DNA of 64,000 nucleotides, taken from contig SRSI01000028.1 in NCBI GenBank assembly GCA_005656395.1, forward strand, positions 1,426,001 through 1,490,000. Direction: 5' to 3'. Shown here one piece after another: positions 12,620-23,000 of this stretch. The position numbers and the translations under genes are program-made. Each line of letters starts with the position of its first letter. Position 1 is the stretch's first letter. This DNA is from Strongyloides papillosus (taxonomy: Eukaryota > Nematoda > Chromadorea > Rhabditida > Strongyloididae). The notes under the pieces are model-generated. The model searched no databases. It was not told the origin of the DNA and saw only the letters and a list, made by a program, of their open reading frames with translations.

Positions 12620-14175
12620 ATGGGTAAATTTGGGAGTTCATTTAACGGATGTGGTAATTCACGTTATGGTAATTTGAAAAAAGAAAAAATTAGTGAAACG
12701 ATGTATTCAAGAATAGGTTGTGAACAGGGTTATGGTTCATCTTTATATGCAATTTTATTAGACGACAGATTGTGCACAAATAAATATTTAAGAAAATTAA
12801 ATCCTCTAAATCATAAAGTTAAGAAATTTTTTAATAATTCATCCAAAACCTCTAATGGATATTTTCACACGCCCACAACCAATTTTAAAACTGAAAATCC
12901 AACTAGTTGTCTTATAGATGCATCCAAAAAAAAATCATCTTTAAAAAGTAAGAAGAAAGTTTCTTTTAAAAATTTAAAACAACCAAGTACCTATGAACCG
13001 ACAGGACCATCGGATTATAATTCAGGATTATGTACATTATATTCACAAAACATTCAATTAGCTAGCAAATTTTCGTCATCAGAATATATTGAAAAGGAAT
13101 CACAACAAATTTCAATAAGTCAATCGACTCAAACAAATGGTGATCCAAATTTATATTGTTTATCTTCAAAATCGTTTAATGTTAAAAAAAATCAGCCCGA
13201 ATTATCAGAAATCTTTTCAACCACTGAATTAGATCCTGAGATTGATATTTTTTTACGTAGAAGTGGTGACCATTCACTTTTATTACCTCCAAAATCACTA
13301 AATGATATTGAACAGTTAGTATCCCCTAAATTTTCACTATCTACACCACTTAGAAATACAAATAGTAGAATGTACCTTTCGTCAAATATTAAACAAAGAA
13401 CAATATCAGGATACAACCTTTATGAACAAGTTACAGACAATATGCAAATAAATGGACAGATTGGAAGTAAATGTTATTTTCCAAGTGCACCACCACTGAC
13501 TACATTATACGAAGAGGAAGATTATGATGACGATTGCGTTAAAATGTGCAATAAAAAATTTAGCTATAGTATGAATGCAAAATCTACTATATCACCATCA
13601 TCTTATGAAGGATTTGGAAGAAGTATGAATATGACAGAAATTCGAAATTTAAAATTAAAACCAATGATTGATATACCTAGAAAAATTTCAAATAGTATTT
13701 TGAAAACTTTTTTCGATAGAAATGCTGATAAAAGGGCTTATATAATAAGAAGTGAAGAAAGAAAATCTTCTAAAGGATGGACGAATGTTAATAGATATTC
13801 TCAAAGGAAAGTTAAACCAATACCAAGTGGTTGTTGGGTACAGGGAAAGGATGATGATAAAATATTAGCAAATAATGGCTCACTTAAAGTCATAACCATA
13901 ACAATCATTAATTGTCCCCATCTTGAAGAATTTAATCTAGGAATTCATTTAGAAGATATTTTACTTGAAAATTTCACTCTTGTCGGAGGGAAAGGTTCTT
14001 TTGATTTTTATACACGTGATAATACTATATTCAATGAATTTCTTAATTATCTTTTTGAACATTCAACTGGTATTAAACTTCCTTACATTGTAAGTTTATT
14101 AAATATTATTTAAGGCAATTATATTTCTATAAAAAATTTCAGGATGAAGTAGTCAATTTCGAAATAGCTCCCTAA
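12620..14175 (+). CDS. Protein with C-terminal DIX-like domain (possible Axin relative)
   Basis: Two exons, 12620-14089 (ending in a GTAAGT donor) and 14143-14175 (after AAATTTCAG), join in phase for a 500-residue protein. Residues 1-400 are mostly polar, Ser/Asn/Lys-rich and probably disordered. They include an acidic patch LYEEEDYDDD, and no clear RGS domain is visible. The last 80 or so residues have a DIX-like pattern: a beta-strand start (VITITIINC), a short L-E-D-I-L helix, the G-S-F-D-F-Y strand, and an ending L-P-Y-I followed by acidic and hydrophobic residues. DIX domains polymerise Axin and Dishevelled in Wnt signalling, and a C-terminal position matches Axin (PRY-1/AXL-1 in Caenorhabditis). 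The DIX call is by eye and moderate. The alternative is an unrelated nematode-specific protein. Confidence 0.45.
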
Positions 14176-15120
14176 ATAATAATGACGTCGCAATTACATT
14201 ACTTGGAAATGTTTTTAAATTCTTTGAGTGCATTCTCATTATTTATATCATTATATCTAAATTTTTTTTGTTTTGTCTCTAAATCTATCTTTTTTATGTG
14301 TGAAATTATTAACCTTTTTGAAGTTTTTTTGTTACCTAGCATTATTATGCACTTTTATTCTTTCAAAATGTGGAATTTTATCTTCACTTATATTATTTTA
14401 TTCCACAATTAATTTTAACATGAATTCCTCATATCTTAGTTTGTAATATGAAAGTATTAATAACTACTTATTTGTTACTTATTGTTAAGTAATTTTACAT
14501 TAATATTAAATAAAAGTTAACTTCTTAAATATTCTGTGTAAACTTTATGAGAATTTTTTTAAAATTCAATATGCTATTATTTATTTTTACTTGATAGAGT
14601 TTTAAAATATAATTTATATCAAGTACATTTTTATGTACTGATGTTTAATATGTAATAGTCTATTATTAATAGGTTGGAATTTTCTTTTTATATAATGAAG
14701 GTAATTATTTTCATTTAATTAATAAATTTTGACACATATAAAATTAAAATTTTAGCTTATATGTATATATAATTTTAATATAATTTTTTCTTTCTTAGAT
14801 TTATATATATAACATTTAATTAGGCTTACCTACTTACATGTATATATAGAAATAAACAACATTTTTGTCCTTAAAAATAAAATGTCCTTATATTTTAAAG
14901 TTTTCACAAAGCTACTAAAGATTATCCTATATTTAAAAAAATTTATTTTCTCCTTTTGGTGCTTTAACTGAGAAAAAATACACGATAAATATTTTAAATA
15001 TAGAACTTTTTTTATTAATTTACATAAAATGTTGAACTATTTTGATGCATCTTTTATTTTATTATTTTTTTACTATTAATAATCTTTTCGTCTTGTAATA
15101 ATTTTAATTTCTTACTTTAG
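14176..15120. other. Intergenic / 3' UTR region
   Basis: No gene is seen. An AATAAAAG at about 14508-14516 may serve as the poly-A signal of the preceding gene. The rest is T-rich. The segment ends in CTTACTTTAG at 15111-15120, a good 3' splice site 21 bases before the next start codon. Confidence 0.45.
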
Positions 15121-15141
15121 GATATTTCTTTTAATTTCAAG

Positions 15142-15585
15142 ATGTTGAGAAAAAGAATTTTTCCTTTTAATGATGTTGTTGTTTTGGAAGTGAAGTACGT
15201 TGGACCTACTTCTATGAGACTTACTTCCCCTGAGATTTTGAGTACAGATACCGATAGAAAGATATTCACTGAATCTAAATCTATCATATACCATAGAAGA
15301 GACTACATTGATAATAATGACAGAGAAAAATTACTTGAAACAAATATGGATGTTACGCTTAATATGGTTGGAGAAATTAGATCAATAGGATCTGTTAATG
15401 CTTCAATAACACTAGTTCCAACGAAACATGTAACAGCAAAAACATATCCTAAGAATAAGTTACTTGAGATTGCAGCTCTTCAACGTTCACTTATTTATAA
15501 ATCTTCTCATCCAGGACCATCTGGAATACATAGATATTCCGAGGTGAACGTACCATTTAATATAAGTCCTTTTATTTCAAAATAA
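15142..15585 (+). CDS. Small unrecognised protein
   Basis: A single open exon encodes 147 residues with codon use and composition clearly less AT-skewed than the flanks, which supports a real gene. It is preceded by a strong acceptor at 15111-15120 and a 21-base leader. The leader is itself open in frame, so an upstream coding exon is possible, but spliced-leader addition explains it equally well. The protein is soluble-looking, begins with a basic MLRKR and a hydrophobic VVVLEV strand, and ends in Pro/Ser-rich sequence. There is no signal peptide, membrane span or familiar motif. It is convergent with the unrecognised minus-strand gene, whose stop lies about 300 bp away. The family is not recognised. 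Confidence 0.6.
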   Translation: MLRKRIFPFNDVVVLEVKYVGPTSMRLTSPEILSTDTDRKIFTESKSIIYHRRDYIDNNDREKLLETNMDVTLNMVGEIRSIGSVNASITLVPTKHVTAKTYPKNKLLEIAALQRSLIYKSSHPGPSGIHRYSEVNVPFNISPFISK

Positions 15586-15888
15586 TTTAAAAATGATTTT
15601 TGTATTAATGAGTTAGTTGCAAAAACAGACAGATTATGTGTTTTTGGCAAGGGTTTATAATAATAACATGATTTTTTTTAATTATTTCTATATAAAATAA
15701 CTGTAATTATAATGCACAATTCTTCGTTATTTTATTTATATTGATATATACTTTTAATTAATTTTTTATTTAGCCAAAATAAAATAATTATAGTTTTAAA
15801 AAGGCAAATAATAATTTATTACAAAAATAAAAAGTATACATGTACCTATTTATGATAAAAAGAAATGTCTTGCGAAAAAGATAAAATA

Positions 15889-18673
15889 TTATAACCTTAT
15901 AGCAGCACGTTTCTTGAATAATTTACTTAATGAACCATATAATCTCCATGTACCTTTTTTAGACCTAAAAAAAATCATTATTTTTATGATTAATCTTTAG
16001 AAAAATATTTTTTCATCTAAATGTAACTGTTAAAGTAAATATTATTTTTAAAAATGGGGATAAATGATTTTTATATTTTGTCATAAAAACTACCACTGTT
16101 TGATGTGTAATAGTATGTATGGATATGGTTTTATGGAGAAAAAAATTGTACGTAATCCTTATTTTTTCCTAAAACATATGTGAATCTGTAAGGCACCTGG
16201 ACTCAACTGCCATACTTTTTTTTTCTCTTAATGTATTATTCGAATAATCTACTATATTCTTAGATGATGCCTAAAATTATAATTACATTAGTAATTATTT
16301 ATAAAAAAAAGCTCTTACTACTTGTTTTGGTATAAACGGGCGTGCCCCTGCATATAAAAATTGATTATTGGTATAGTCATCATGGTAACTTCTGTCTTCC
16401 TCATATTCATTATTTTCCATTCTCTGTATTGTCGAATTTTTTGTGTAACCTCTATGTGGTGGAATTCTAGGCATTCCTATTTCATCAACCTCTGGAGGAT
16501 TTTCATAATCACCATTATGTAATTGTTGATGTGATGATATTTTTGTAAGATTTATATCATAATTTGGTAAATTATTTTCTTCGAACATCTCCATACCCTC
16601 ATTTGTATTTTCAAACATCAAATGATCAAGTGATTTTGAGGGACGAAGATATTGTCTTTGTCCAATTGATGGACCTGTTCTTTTTGTATCTTTTTCAATT
16701 GAATTATACATGTAATCCTTAGATGAAGGTATATTTTGGTTCCACCTATCTTTTTCATATAAACTTCCATGATGAATATCTTTTTCCTTGTTATTAACAT
16801 TTGAAATAGAATGCCTTGAAACAATTGAAGAGGAACTGTTGCTTCTTATTGGACAATTGATTGGTGGATCATTAGCATGCCTTTTAGCAATTAATGCTGC
16901 AGCTGACTTCTTTATAAATCTTCCAGATTTAGTATCAACATTTTGAAGTGTTCCACTATTATCAAAATTATTTTTACTATCCTCAATATATTCAGGGGTT
17001 TCTTCATCAAAATTGTTATGATTTTCATGAATATTACTTTCGTTTACACATGAATCTTTTTTAATATGATTTATGTAATTATTTTCATCCTCCTCTTCTT
17101 CATATTGATTTTCAAAAATATTTGGTTGTTTCTGAAAAGTATATTTATTTTTCATTTTATCTTGAAGTTGATTATAATTAATTTTTGTATCATTTACCAT
17201 TACTTCATCACTTTTATCTAATATAATATTATGATGAAGATTTAATGGTTTGATGTTAGGATCTTTAATTTGCTTTTTTAAAGATTTATCAATTTTACTG
17301 TAATTTGAATCATGATTATCCATCTTTGAGTGTAATAATTTTTTTTTCAAAGCAATTTTTCTTGGATCTTGTCTAATTGAACTTCTTACGCTTAATCTTT
17401 TCATTAATCTTGGAGCTTCTTTTTGCTTAAAGTTATGTTGAATATTTCCTAAGTCTTCTTCATAAATTAATCTTACAGTTTTTGGTGGTAAAGAATTTAC
17501 TTGTTCCCATAATTGGTCAGATAAACCAACACCAAGGTAATTTAGTAATGGACGACGTCTCTGAAAGTATTCCATTAACATTCTAGCTTCTTTTGCCATA
17601 TTTTTACTTAATGTTGATGTTATACTTGTATTAACATTCTTCTTACAATCTAAATCCAAAGGAATATCTTTAGTAAAATCGGATTCTGTTGATAATCTTT
17701 TCATATCACCAGATAATTCACTACCCTCTGATAATAGTGGTTCAGGTAAAATATCATTTAACTTTTTCCTTTTATTAATAAAATATTCTGAATTTTGACC
17801 ATTATAGATGGTTACATTTTTTTTTGTCTCTTCCTCTTTAATATTTTTTAGTTGTGGGTGCAATTTTTGTTGGAGCTGTTTGACTGTGTTTGCAACTTTC
17901 CCAATTTTTTTATTTTTACCATCAGCGGTCTCTCGCGATACCTCTTTTCTATCATCATCAAAATCTAACGGATATGGTAGTGATTGTTGTTTTATCATTG
18001 TTCTTCCATTGCCATTATATTGTTTATTTTTTTGTTGTGGTATTTCGAGTGTTTTCTCAAATTTATTCATTAATTGAACAACTGACTGAACTTTCGATAC
18101 TGGTGGTGTACCTTTTTTCTTCAAATATTCCATTTGATTTTCATCTTCAATGTTAATTCTTTCAATTTTTGATTGGGTTGTCACAATTCTATTTAATTGA
18201 ACTTTTGAATTATTAATGTTTGATTTTGCAGTAGATTCTTCTTGTATTGGTTGCCAATTGCTTTGCTGTGAGGAAGTATGTTCACTATAAAAATCATTTC
18301 CCCTTTTATTGCCGTCGTTATTTACCACCTCTGGAAAGGTTCTTCTTTTTTGAAAAAAGGTATTTGGATTTGAATAGCAATTATTATTTGGTTGCAAGTT
18401 AATCTTACTATTCTCATTTTTAAAAAAATCACTACTCATAATCATTTGTCGTGTTCTTTCTCCTCCATAAGAATGTTGTTGTTGAGAACTATTAAAACTA
18501 TCACATTTCATTAAATTTGGATAATCTTCATCACCACTAATCTCATTTTGTGATAATTCTTCCATCTCGTGAAAGTATTCGGGGGGTAGTTGATTAGAGT
18601 ACTCATATCTATTGGCATGCTGTTTGGATGAATTATGAATTGAGTGATCAGGAAAATCGTAATTATTTTGCAT
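15889..18673 (-). CDS. Large low-complexity unrecognised protein
   Basis: The main exon runs from the ATG at 18673 to about 16300 and encodes about 785 residues rich in Asn, Gln, Ser, Lys and Asp/Glu. Its recognisable islands are a VVQLMNKFEKTLEI helix, a more ordered centre (EARMLMEYFQRRRPLLNYL and following, about residues 365-415) and basic segments. The frame ends just after GARPFIPKQV, where GTAAGA forms a donor. A terminal exon at 15964 down to 15889, behind a run of T then AG, would add a basic tail (WRLYGSLSKLFKKRAAIRL). The phase fits a GTTTAT donor a few codons earlier better than GTAAGA, so that junction is unresolved. A TATCTTTAG acceptor at about 18714 precedes the start. It is probably a scaffold or cytoskeletal adaptor by composition; the family is not recognised. 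Confidence 0.6.
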
Positions 18674-19828
18674 ACTCTTAACTTTACTTGATCTAACAAT
18701 ATCACAATTTAATCTAAAGATAAGAGAATAACAAAGACGAAATAATTAATGAAAAATTATAAGTTAGTAGCAAACCTTTGTTTTATAGAATTGTTTAAAT
18801 AAATTATTGAAAAATATTTTGTATTTATTATTGTTAGGTGTATAATAATTTTGATGGAGATGTAGTAATACAAATCTAGTTTTTATTTTTATTTTACTCT
18901 TTCTTTTCTTAAAATGCCATAATGCTAGTTTTAATAATAAAACTTTTTAGAAAGATCGTAACCGCCTTTCAAAAGTAAATAATGATATGCAAAAAATATT
19001 ATTATACTGTTAAATGGTTTGAATTAAATAAATAAACTTTTAATTGGCATATTGACAAGTTACAATTTGTTTATTTATCTTGATAGATGACAGCAAACTG
19101 TCAATTTTGTGATAACTAAATAAAACCCGTTAAAATTAATCTACTTTTATATTTGATTTTGAAAATAAACACACATTTACCAAAAATTTTATTTTGAAAT
19201 ATAAATTTGCGTAAAACATTCTGTGGACAATATAAAAAATTATATTTAGATATAAAAAAATGTTTTTTTTAATTTCATATTACTACAAATTTTTTAAAAA
19301 CAGTAACAAGATAAGTATCTGTTATCTACAGTACAATTGAAAAATAATTAAATAAAAAAATTACAAAAAAAAGAAGAGAAAATGTAGTTTGAGTTAAAAT
19401 GGTTAACTATTGTAAAAAATGCCTTTATATTTGTATAGTAAAATGAGTCCACACATTATACAATCTTGTGGTTTTTTAAATAAAGGCAAAAGCTATATCT
19501 CATAAAAATGAAATCCAATAATACAAAAAAAGAAGGCAATATATCATCTTGTGTTAAAAACAATATCTAAAACTATTGTATTAATTTATGAATGTTGAAA
19601 TTTCAAAAAAAATATATGAAATTACTACTACTAATAAAAATTGAGAAAATAATCAGAATTTAGATGCTGGCAAGAGATTCAATATCTAAACAATTAATAT
19701 CTCAGAAATGGTAAAAAAAACATCTATAAGCATATATCTATTATTAAGAAAATGCTACGTAAAAATAATTTTAGTAAAAAAAATTATTTAGACAATTTGA
19801 TTTTATATATTTCTTTTTTATAAATTAT
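18674..19828. other. Spacer between two minus-strand genes
   Basis: No gene is seen. This AT-rich 1.15 kb contains the presumed 5' flank of the low-complexity gene (acceptor-like TATCTTTAG at about 18714) and the 3' flank of the calcium pump. A TTTATC/TGATAG cluster near 19070-19090 could be GATA-type sites, but such words are common in AT-rich DNA. Confidence 0.4.
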
Positions 19829-20059
19829 TTATGGTGATAGTATTGAATCAGCTTGCTTTGATGCTGAACGGGAACGATTAAATCCTACAATTCGATTAAT
19901 GTAATCGAGCCCTTTTTAAAAGAAATGTTTACCTCGACCTTCTTGTTCCACTTGTAACTTCAATTGTCGACTTATTTCACGAAGTCTTGCAGCACTTGGA
20001 CCAGTTATTGAAGGTTCACGTCTATCCAATCCAGCTTGGAATGCTTTGACAACACGAAT
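19829..20059 (-). other. mca: PMCA distal calmodulin-binding and terminal exons
   Basis: After a TTTCTTTCAG acceptor, exon 20059-19933 begins [12 protein letters not shown], the second half of the canonical PMCA calmodulin-binding helix, and continues with [13 protein letters not shown]. At 19933 a GTAAAC donor and a TTGTAG acceptor define a 48-bp intron leading to a terminal exon (19884-19829) encoding [18 protein letters not shown]. If the intron is kept, the protein ends five residues later in GKHFF. Both endings are open and in frame. Confidence 0.8.
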
Positions 20060-23000
20060 CTGAAAGAAAAAAAAGTTATAAACATGGATAATAGTATTAT
20101 TTCATAACGGTACAATATAGTCATTAAGAAAGCATTCGTATTTCTTAATTTGTTAATATAAATAAACATTTCTTCTTTAATTAAAATAAGGAATTTGTAT
20201 TGTACACATATAATTTAAACTACATAAATAGTGTTGTTAATAATTATATTTTCATGCTTATTATCTTTTAAAACTTTTAATTTGTTTTATAGAAAATAAA
20301 AATTTGTTAATTGCATAAAGTAAATAATGGTGATTAATTGTTGAAAGAGAAAGTTAATTATAAAAATTTCGGAAAAAAAAACATGCTATTAACATAAATT
20401 GTGCATAAATAATTAATTTTAAAAATATAAAGTTAGAGTGAACTGAAATATTAATGATAACCTCTAAAAGATGGACCAGAAACCACATGTACATCACAAC
20501 ACTTCATGTATAAAAAAACTTAGTCTTACAGCTTGATCTGTTGGAGCAGTGCTATGAGGCACCGGTATTAAATGTTCTGATCGTTCACCGCCAATAACCT
20601 GTGAGAATTGGTTGGTAAAAATTGGGAAAAAAGACAAAAAATATAGTAAAAAAAGATAAAAAAAATTTCACAAAAACGTTATAAATTTTAAGGTGTATTT
20701 TGTTATAACATGTATATATTTTTTTGTGCTTCAAAATTATTATTTTTAAAAAGACATATTTACCTTTCATTCAAGTGAACATACATAATTTAAGTAAAAT
20801 GATCAAGTTAATAGATATATACTCCTTCTTTTAAAATATTAATTATTTTTATTTTTAAAAAAAATATACATAATAAAATTTTCTAATATTTTGAATATAT
20901 TTTTAAAATATAAAACCTATTATTGTTTTTAGGAAAAAAGTGTTTAAAATACTTTTAAATGAAATGAAAAATTTGATGGCATTCATATTGAAAAATAATA
21001 AGTACAAATTCAATATAAAGAGTAACATTTTTTATAGATGGATTATTTGAGAACTTGCCAAGGTAGGGCACTGTTAATTGCATTTAAATGAAGCTACGTT
21101 TCTCTTTTTTTTTATTTAATTTGGCTACATTTCAAAAAATAAAAAAACAATTTTATTGTTTTTTTTGGCAAACAAGTCTTTCTCAAATTGTATACACTAT
21201 GCTTTTATATTTTAATCCTAAAGAACTACAGATATTGTAAATTTTGACATTCAACTAAGTATGTATAATGTAAGTATGGTAATTTTTTTTGCTACTAATA
21301 CACATGTGTCATTATTTAGAAAATTAATTAGTTAAATGTAATGACTTTCATATTAAATATATGAAAACATTACAATAAATAGTTTGAAAAAACTATATTT
21401 AGTGAACTATAAAAATAACATTAAACGTGAGCAATAGAAACCGGCGTATCCAAAGACATGCTTTTTGTGACCTGCAAAGTAACTGCGTGAGACGATGCAG
21501 CGCCACGTCCGGGACTCCAACGCTGAACCAATGGCACTTTTTCAATTTTATCATGTAGCTTTCCTCCATTCTCAACAGCAATGGCAGCAGATGTAACATG
21601 TATGTTATTAATATTTGTTGGAGATGGAGGTTGCCTAAAATGATCTGTCCCATAACCTATCTTATTACCTTTACTCATATTAGGTGATTGTGGATGGTAA
21701 TAAGTAGGATAAGGACTTGGACCTGATGTTCTTTGTAAAAAATTAGCTACATTAACTACTCTTGGAACATTTAAATCATTTCCTCCAGCCAATCGATAAT
21801 TTGATAACATTCCTCTCATAGATTGAAATGATTGGGTACTAGCTATTGAATGTCTATCTTCCAATTCATCAAGTGTAGATCGAAAAACTTTGACAACTCT
21901 CAACTGCAAGGATATATTGGTAATATAGAAAATGATTCTGATAACATCAACTTTGCTAGTAGCCAATTCACACCAGTTTCACGAACTATAGCATAATAAT
22001 ATCCAAAAAATACAACAGTAGTGCAAGCATATAGGGAAAAAACAAAAACATTATAGTAATTATTTACAAACTTAAAATCTGCATTGTTTAACCAAAAATA
22101 GTTACAAATCACAAAATACTTTTTTTCATGCTATTTAAATACTAATAAAAATATCTCAAGCATATACTACGATTGAATTAATGGAACGAAATGTACTACA
22201 GTATGTTCACAATAGTTGCAGGAATTAAAATTAAACTTTGGGAGGTAATGCAGCAACCCAGCGTTGTATTTTCGAGATATTCATGAAGCTCAAAAAAAAA
22301 TGGTAGTTAGACAATTAACGCTCACTAACCAATAGTAAATTATGTTATATATAAGAAATATTCTGTTAAATAATAGTATATTTACCACAATATATATAGA
22401 TATGCATCAGTCATAACGAATGTAAATAAAATCAAATTATAATTCACAAATATTTATAAATAATGACTTGAAAGCTTAAAATATTTAGTTAAAATTTAAA
22501 TTAGAGATTTAATAAAATAAATTTATAATTTTTTAAGGATTATTAATGTGATAAGTTGTATTTTTAAATTAAAAATGTTATAGGTAACACTTTTCTTTCA
22601 AGACTACCCCGAAAATTTAGGCTGAGAAGGTGCATTTGAATTCAAAATATAAAAAGTATGAAACATTACTTAAAATGATTTTTAAACCACTTGACCATTA
22701 AACTTTAAATAATTTAGGGATGGTGGAAAGAGGTATACTGTTCACAAGAATGAAAGACAAACACAAGAACATCTACTTATAAAGAGGGGTTTGATTTTGA
22801 TAAAATTATGTCAGGTAAATATAAAATTTTCATTTCTATATATAAAAGTTCACATTACATTTATAGACTCCCACAAGTTTTTCGTGGCATAAAATATATA
22901 CATATATATTTTAATCTAAGCAGTAAAAGGAGTCTACATTAAAATTATGCCACTTGTTTGTACGCAGTAATATATATTACGCATTCAACGGTGCTAACAA

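Noticed and set aside
14182..14412. 76-codon Phe/Ser/Leu-rich frame after the DIX-like gene
   Set aside because: It lies in the T-rich 3' flank, has no splice or leader signals that require it, and has noise-like composition.
16192..16215. TAAGGCAC... resembling the start of miR-124
   Set aside because: Only the first eight bases match. The rest differs and no complementary arm lies within hairpin distance.
17808..18156. Two hydrophobic plus-strand frames of about 88 codons
   Set aside because: They are antisense to the long Asn/Gln-rich minus-strand exon and arise from its codon bias.
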